The notes under the pieces are model-generated. The model was not told where the DNA came from. It did no database searches and was given only the letters and a program-made list of their open reading frames with translations. A DNA stretch of 25,857 nt from Muribaculaceae bacterium (lineage in GTDB: Bacteria > Bacteroidota > Bacteroidia > Bacteroidales > Muribaculaceae). Shown piece by piece: positions 21,940 to 25,857 of this stretch (position 1 is its first letter; each line of letters begins with the position of its first letter). The DNA lies in assembly GCA_022511505.1 (NCBI GenBank), contig JAFLTK010000143.1:1-25857 (forward strand). The letters are read 5' to 3'. The position numbers and the translations under genes are program-made.

Positions 21940-22917
21940 ATGGTCGATCTTATATCAGTTATTGTACCAATCTATAACACGGGCGAGCGATTAAAAGGTT
22001 GTATTGAAAGTATCTTAGCTCAAGATTATCCAAATATTGAGATTATTCTTGTTGATGATGGTTCCACAGATGGAACAACATTATCAATATTAAAGAAATA
22101 CGAGAATAAAGATAATATTGTTATCATTCATCAAATTAATGGAGGTCTATCAGTTGCACGAAACACTGGTATTGAGAATGCAAAAGGCAAATATGTCGCA
22201 TTTGTAGATAGCGATGACCTTATTGAACGAGATTCTTATTCACGACTCCATGTCGTTGCAACTAAGCATGAAGTTCCTCTCGTGTTGGGCGGAATTAAAA
22301 AGGACGATTCAGATGCATTGTTCTGCGATTCAGGTTTAGAAGACGGGATATATTCAAATATTGAAATATTATCAAAGTTCTTGCAAGGTAGTTGGCATAG
22401 CGCTTGTTCAAATCTCTATTCAAAATCATTAATTGGTGATATTCGATTCCCGCCTAAAGAGATTAATGAGGACTACATATTCAATTTTAAAATTTTATGT
22501 AAGACTACAGAAATCTTTATACTAAATTATCCATTCTACCATTATATTAAAAGTGATAATAGTATTACGACTTCTCCTGCCAAGCTAAAACATTTAGATT
22601 ATATTAGGCATACTGAATTTATAAAACAGGAAGTTTTTGAAAATTACAACAAAGAATTGGCCGATGAAGCAGAATTTCAGTATATATTTGCTAATATTGT
22701 ATTAGCAAACAAATCAATAATGAGCATGGCTAAAGGCTTTACTGAGGAGCCGAAACAACTTTACAAAATTTGCACACGAAATCTGGAAAAAATAAAGCAA
22801 GAGGTATATCGTAATCCATTCCTTTCTAAGAAATACAGAATATCGGCTACCGGATTAATATTTTTCCCATATCTCTACCGAACCCTTATAACGACATTTT
22901 TAAAGTTGAAAAGATGA
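21940..22917 (+). CDS. Family 2 glycosyltransferase (first of two)
   Basis: A 325-residue GT-A enzyme: SVIVPIYNTGERLKGCIESIL, the nucleotide-binding DDGS (39-42), GGLSVARNTGIENAKGKYVAFVDSDD with the metal-binding DSDD (90-93). The C-terminal half is less conserved. It acts at the cytoplasmic face of the inner membrane, adding a sugar from a nucleotide donor to the lipid-linked unit; donor and acceptor are unknown. The ATG of the next gene overlaps its stop (ATGA). AT-rich, like its neighbours. Confidence 0.92.
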   Translation: MVDLISVIVPIYNTGERLKGCIESILAQDYPNIEIILVDDGSTDGTTLSILKKYENKDNIVIIHQINGGLSVARNTGIENAKGKYVAFVDSDDLIERDSYSRLHVVATKHEVPLVLGGIKKDDSDALFCDSGLEDGIYSNIEILSKFLQGSWHSACSNLYSKSLIGDIRFPPKEINEDYIFNFKILCKTTEIFILNYPFYHYIKSDNSITTSPAKLKHLDYIRHTEFIKQEVFENYNKELADEAEFQYIFANIVLANKSIMSMAKGFTEEPKQLYKICTRNLEKIKQEVYRNPFLSKKYRISATGLIFFPYLYRTLITTFLKLKR

Positions 22918-23927
22918 ATCCATTGGTTTCAGTACTAATGAGTGTCCATAATGAAGATCTTGGCTACATCGATTGTGCCGTCAAGAGTATATGCGACCAA
23001 ACATACAAGAATATCGAATTTATAATAATTGATGATGCTTCTGATCTTTATGTATATAGACACCTCCTCGAGTTATCAGAAAAATATAACATCATTAAAC
23101 TTTATCGCAACGAGGCTAACCTTGGACTGACAAAAACGCTAAACAATGGTCTCAGAATGGTCAACGGAGAGTATATAGCCAGAATGGATGCAGATGATTT
23201 TTCTTGTCCCAATAGAATAGCCACTCAAGTTGATTATCTCTATAAAAACAAGGACATTGACATTGTTGGAACCGGTGTTGTTTCTTTTGGAGATAGATAT
23301 AGTTATATGAGCATGATGAATGGTGCTAACAATGATGAAGTTCAATGTTACTTGTTCTTCTCGAGTTCATTATGCCATCCATCGGTTATGATTAGAAAAT
23401 CTTTTTTAGAAAGGACCGGGTTATGTTATGACGATAATGTTAAGAAAGCCCAAGACTACGAGCTTTGGGAGAGAGCAAGTGTTGAAGGAAAACTTGCCGT
23501 TATAAAAGACGTATTACTTTATTATCGTTTACATCCCAATCAAATTACAAGTAAAAGCAGCAAAGAACAAATCCTCACTGCATCAAATATTAGACTCCGG
23601 CGACTCCGGCGATTATCTATTGATCCAACCGATAGAGAAATCCTGTGCCATAAAGCCCTCCTTGGCCAGAAGGTATCAGTAGATATGGGAGAGGTTAAAT
23701 ATTGGATTGAAAAGATTGTCAATGCATCTCGTTCTATCAGCTACATTGACAGCGAACACTTTGCTAAGCACCTTAATCGTCGTTATATTCTTTTCAAGAT
23801 GAAATGCAGAAAAAAACTAAACATCAAAGAGTTGCCAATTGCCTTAAGTATCATCTTCTCAAGGATTTTAATGCAAATAAGATTAAAACGTTTTATATCA
23901 ATTATTCCAAACATTGTCAAATCATGA
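22914..23927 (+). CDS. Family 2 glycosyltransferase (second of two)
   Basis: A 337-residue GT-A enzyme with VSVLMSVHNEDLGYIDCAVKSI, DDAS (40-43), NLGLTKTLNNGL and RMDADDFSCPNRIATQVDYL (DADD at 92-95). The later motif CHPSVMIRKSFLE...AQDYELWERAS and YYRLHPNQIT is common in Bacteroidetes capsule glycosyltransferases. It overlaps the previous gene by 4 nt and the next by 4 nt, so the block is tightly coupled. Its specific linkage is unknown. It is not a duplicate of the previous gene: the two differ throughout apart from the family motifs. Confidence 0.92.
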   Translation: MNPLVSVLMSVHNEDLGYIDCAVKSICDQTYKNIEFIIIDDASDLYVYRHLLELSEKYNIIKLYRNEANLGLTKTLNNGLRMVNGEYIARMDADDFSCPNRIATQVDYLYKNKDIDIVGTGVVSFGDRYSYMSMMNGANNDEVQCYLFFSSSLCHPSVMIRKSFLERTGLCYDDNVKKAQDYELWERASVEGKLAVIKDVLLYYRLHPNQITSKSSKEQILTASNIRLRRLRRLSIDPTDREILCHKALLGQKVSVDMGEVKYWIEKIVNASRSISYIDSEHFAKHLNRRYILFKMKCRKKLNIKELPIALSIIFSRILMQIRLKRFISIIPNIVKS

Positions 23928-24814
23928 AACAGTTTCTTCTGAAACTATTTAACAAATACGCATATATTAGAAATCACTTTATTAATCCTAAGAGAGTAAT
24001 AAAGAAGATTTTTTATTTGCGCACAGGATATTATCCCAATCTCGATAACCCGAAGACTTTCAATGAGAAAATGCAATGGATGAAATTGAACTATCATGAT
24101 CCTCTGCACACTCAACTTGTCGATAAAGCTGCTGTTAAAGAATATGTCAGTTCGATAATTGGCGAGGAATATGTCATACCCACATTAGGAGTTTGGAAAA
24201 GGTTCAATGATATTGACTTTGATTCACTTCCTAATCAATTTGTATTAAAATGCACGCATGATAGCGGTGGCCTTGTAATTTGTCGAGACAAGAATAAATT
24301 GGATATATCTGCCGCCAAAAAGAAAATAAACAAGTGTCTTGGTATCAATTACTATTATCTTGGCTTTGAATGGCCATATAAAAATGTCGAGCCACAAATC
24401 TTAGCCGAAGAATATAAAGGAGAACTTTCTTCTGGAACAGTATTAGATTATAAATTTTTCGTGTTTAACGGTGTTCCGCGTATACTAAAAATCGCGTCTA
24501 ACCGAAATATTGAGACCGGCCACGTTGACATGGATTTCTATGATATGAATTTCAATCATTTGCCTTTCAAGCGTGGTCACGATAATTCCTCCATAAAATT
24601 AGAGAAGCCTACTAATTTTGAACTAATGAAAGAATTGGCTCAAAAATTAGCAAAGGGGCTACCATTTGTCCGTGTTGATTTCTATGAGATTGGCAACAAA
24701 GTTTATTTTGGAGAATTAACTTTCTACCCTTGCGGCGGATGGAATGCTTTCGACCCTCGTGAATGGGATGAGAAACTTGGTGATATGTTGGAACTCCCAA
24801 AGAAAAATAAGTGA
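23924..24814 (+). CDS. TupA-like ATP-grasp protein in a glycosyltransferase cluster
   Basis: A 296-residue protein of the TupA-like ATP-grasp family, found in many capsule and teichuronopeptide loci. Seen: YYPNLDNPKTFNEKMQWMKL (family signature), DKAAVKEYVSSIIGEEYVIPTLG, FVLKCTHDSGGLVICRDK (ATP-binding lysine and glycine region), EEYKGE, DYKFFVFNGVPRIL and RVDFYEIGNKVYFGELTFYPCGG (metal and ATP site). ATP-grasp enzymes make amide- or ester-type bonds through acyl phosphates, so it may attach an amino acid or acid to a uronic acid sugar; that role is inference. ATG 23924 is used: it overlaps the previous stop (ATGA), while the longer frame from 23804 lies inside the glycosyltransferase gene. 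It overlaps the following gene by one base. Confidence 0.88.
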   Translation: MKQFLLKLFNKYAYIRNHFINPKRVIKKIFYLRTGYYPNLDNPKTFNEKMQWMKLNYHDPLHTQLVDKAAVKEYVSSIIGEEYVIPTLGVWKRFNDIDFDSLPNQFVLKCTHDSGGLVICRDKNKLDISAAKKKINKCLGINYYYLGFEWPYKNVEPQILAEEYKGELSSGTVLDYKFFVFNGVPRILKIASNRNIETGHVDMDFYDMNFNHLPFKRGHDNSSIKLEKPTNFELMKELAQKLAKGLPFVRVDFYEIGNKVYFGELTFYPCGGWNAFDPREWDEKLGDMLELPKKNK

Positions 24815-25857
24815 TGATAAGTGCCGAATATTATAGCGTTTTTTATTATCTGATTGTGACTGTATTTACCGTTATAGTCATTCTCAGATATTGGATAAAA
24901 CGCACTCCCCAAAGTATCAAAATTGAAACTATAACTGCATTTATCTTAGCTATATTCTTTGCTATCTTTATCGGGTTGCGCCCTGTCGATTTGGTATTCG
25001 TAGATATGACAGGATATGCCGGCGTTTACGATTATTACACCAAAGTAAATATCGCATATAACCTTAATAACACCAATTTTATTTTTGACAATCTAATTTT
25101 ATTTTCTGCCGTAACAGGTGTCCCAAAACATTTTTTTTTCCTTATAATATCTTGCATATACTTCATTATAACCTTTTGGGCAACTAAAAGGTTGTTTCCC
25201 GGCAATACACTTGCAGCCTATGTTGTTTGGTTAGGCTCATTTTCTACATTTTCCTATGGCGTTAACGGTATAAAAGCGGGCGCTGCTGCCGCATTCTTTA
25301 TTTTAGCGATTTCATTCTATAAAAAGAAAGTTATATCAATACTTTTATCTATAGTTTCTTTAGGTTTTCATCATTCTATGATTCTGTGTATAGTCGCTTA
25401 TATTATTACGCTTATTTATCAAAAGTCCGGTATTTATTTCTGTTTTTGGGTCTTCTGTATGATTGTTTCAATGTTAAAAATAATATATTTTCAGGAACTT
25501 TTAGCGGGATTGTCTGATGAGAGTGGATCCGCATATCTTACAACAACGCAAGATAGCAAGAATTTTGGTGGCAGAGGCGGCTTTCGATTAGATTTCATAC
25601 TTTATAGTTCATTACCGATTATTGTAGGTTTCTCTACTGTCTTTAAAAAACATCTCGTTACATATATTTATTCTATTCTGTTCAACTTCTATTTGTTGAC
25701 AAATGCTATATGGATGCTATGTATGTACGCCTCCTTTACTAATCGAATTGCCTATCTTTCTTGGTTTGTTTATCCTTTTGTTCTTACTTATCCACTTCTC
25801 CAAATGAATTGGGGGAAGAATCAACGTGTGGTTTTTAGACTAATTATTCTATTTAGC
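24814..25857 (+). CDS. Wzy/EpsG-like polysaccharide polymerase, cut by window end
   Basis: ATG 24814 overlaps the last base of the previous stop codon, and the frame stays open through 348 codons to the window end. The protein is very hydrophobic with about nine or more membrane helices. Features: FAIFIGLRPVDLVFVDMTGYAGVYDYY in the first third, YGVNGIKAGAAAAFFILAIS, LGFHHSMILCIVAYII with the conserved His pair, and NRIAYLSWFVYPFVLTYPLL, a pattern of the EpsG family. It would polymerise flipped repeat units at the periplasmic face. Sequence conservation in this family is low, so the call rests on topology, the FHHS and N-R motifs and the position next to a flippase and glycosyltransferases. 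AT-rich. Confidence 0.8.
   Translation, partial: MISAEYYSVFYYLIVTVFTVIVILRYWIKRTPQSIKIETITAFILAIFFAIFIGLRPVDLVFVDMTGYAGVYDYYTKVNIAYNLNNTNFIFDNLILFSAVTGVPKHFFFLIISCIYFIITFWATKRLFPGNTLAAYVVWLGSFSTFSYGVNGIKAGAAAAFFILAISFYKKKVISILLSIVSLGFHHSMILCIVAYIITLIYQKSGIYFCFWVFCMIVSMLKIIYFQELLAGLSDESGSAYLTTTQDSKNFGGRGGFRLDFILYSSLPIIVGFSTVFKKHLVTYIYSILFNFYLLTNAIWMLCMYASFTNRIAYLSWFVYPFVLTYPLLQMNWGKNQRVVFRLIILFS

Noticed and set aside
23804..23923. N-terminal extension of the ATP-grasp gene
   Set aside because: It lies inside the preceding glycosyltransferase gene and has no family similarity; ATG 23924 gives the usual stop-start overlap.
1..25857. CRISPR arrays, tRNA, rRNA, complete insertion sequences
   Set aside because: No regularly spaced direct repeats, no recognisable RNA gene and no transposase frame were found on either strand by reading.

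Overview
The window looks like a chromosomal segment of a Bacteroidales bacterium. Genes are started by Bacteroidetes-type promoters (TAnnTTTG at -7, often with a TTG/TTTG element 19-21 nt upstream), Shine-Dalgarno sequences are weak or absent, FeoA and FeoB are fused, and a UpxY-type antiterminator heads a surface-polysaccharide locus. The GC-rich core with GTC/GAC-rich codon use and the gut-type gene set fit Muribaculaceae, but that family-level guess is inference.

Layout. 1-464 (-) is the 5' part of a type I restriction specificity subunit (hsdS), AT-rich and with its own promoter. 504-4372 (-) is an operon-like run: threonylcarbamoyl-AMP synthase, a WcaJ-type initiating sugar-phosphate transferase, and a ClC/CBS channel. 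4541-8844 (+) is a heavy-metal RND pair (His-rich lipoprotein adaptor plus CusA/CzcA-type pump) with no outer-membrane factor in view. 8845-9176 carries no gene but holds a composite palindromic repeat and one copy of a 29-bp repeat. 9177-10056 (+) holds a DUF695-like gene and an unrecognised gene. 10109-11643 (-) is an MlaF/MlaE-type lipid ABC transporter without a visible MlaD. 11879-14272 (-) is the FeoAB iron(II) transporter. 14416-16207 (-) is a BlaI/BlaR1-type repressor and sensor-protease pair preceded by three repressor-like dyads. 16451-17032 (-) is a uracil-DNA-glycosylase-superfamily protein.

17252 to the right edge (+) is a capsule/exopolysaccharide locus: promoter and leader (with a possible 44-codon basic ORF), UpxY-like antiterminator, UDP-glucuronate 4-epimerase, UDP-glucose 6-dehydrogenase, Wzx flippase, two GT2 glycosyltransferases, a TupA-like ATP-grasp protein and a Wzy/EpsG-like polymerase cut by the window end. 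Ugd would supply UDP-glucuronate, the epimerase UDP-galacturonate; the glycosyltransferases build the repeat unit, Wzx flips it and Wzy polymerises it. The initiating transferase is not in this locus, but a WcaJ-type one lies about 13 kb to the left. Base composition falls sharply after ugd, so the structural-diversity genes appear to have a different history from the conserved head of the locus.

I did not find a clear new multi-gene system. The best leads are the three dyads at blaI with an unusual BlaR1 C-terminus, the composite palindrome and the 29-bp 3' repeat, the basic leader ORF before upxY, and an RND pump whose aligned copper-methionine positions are not methionine. No rRNA, tRNA, CRISPR array or complete insertion sequence was seen.
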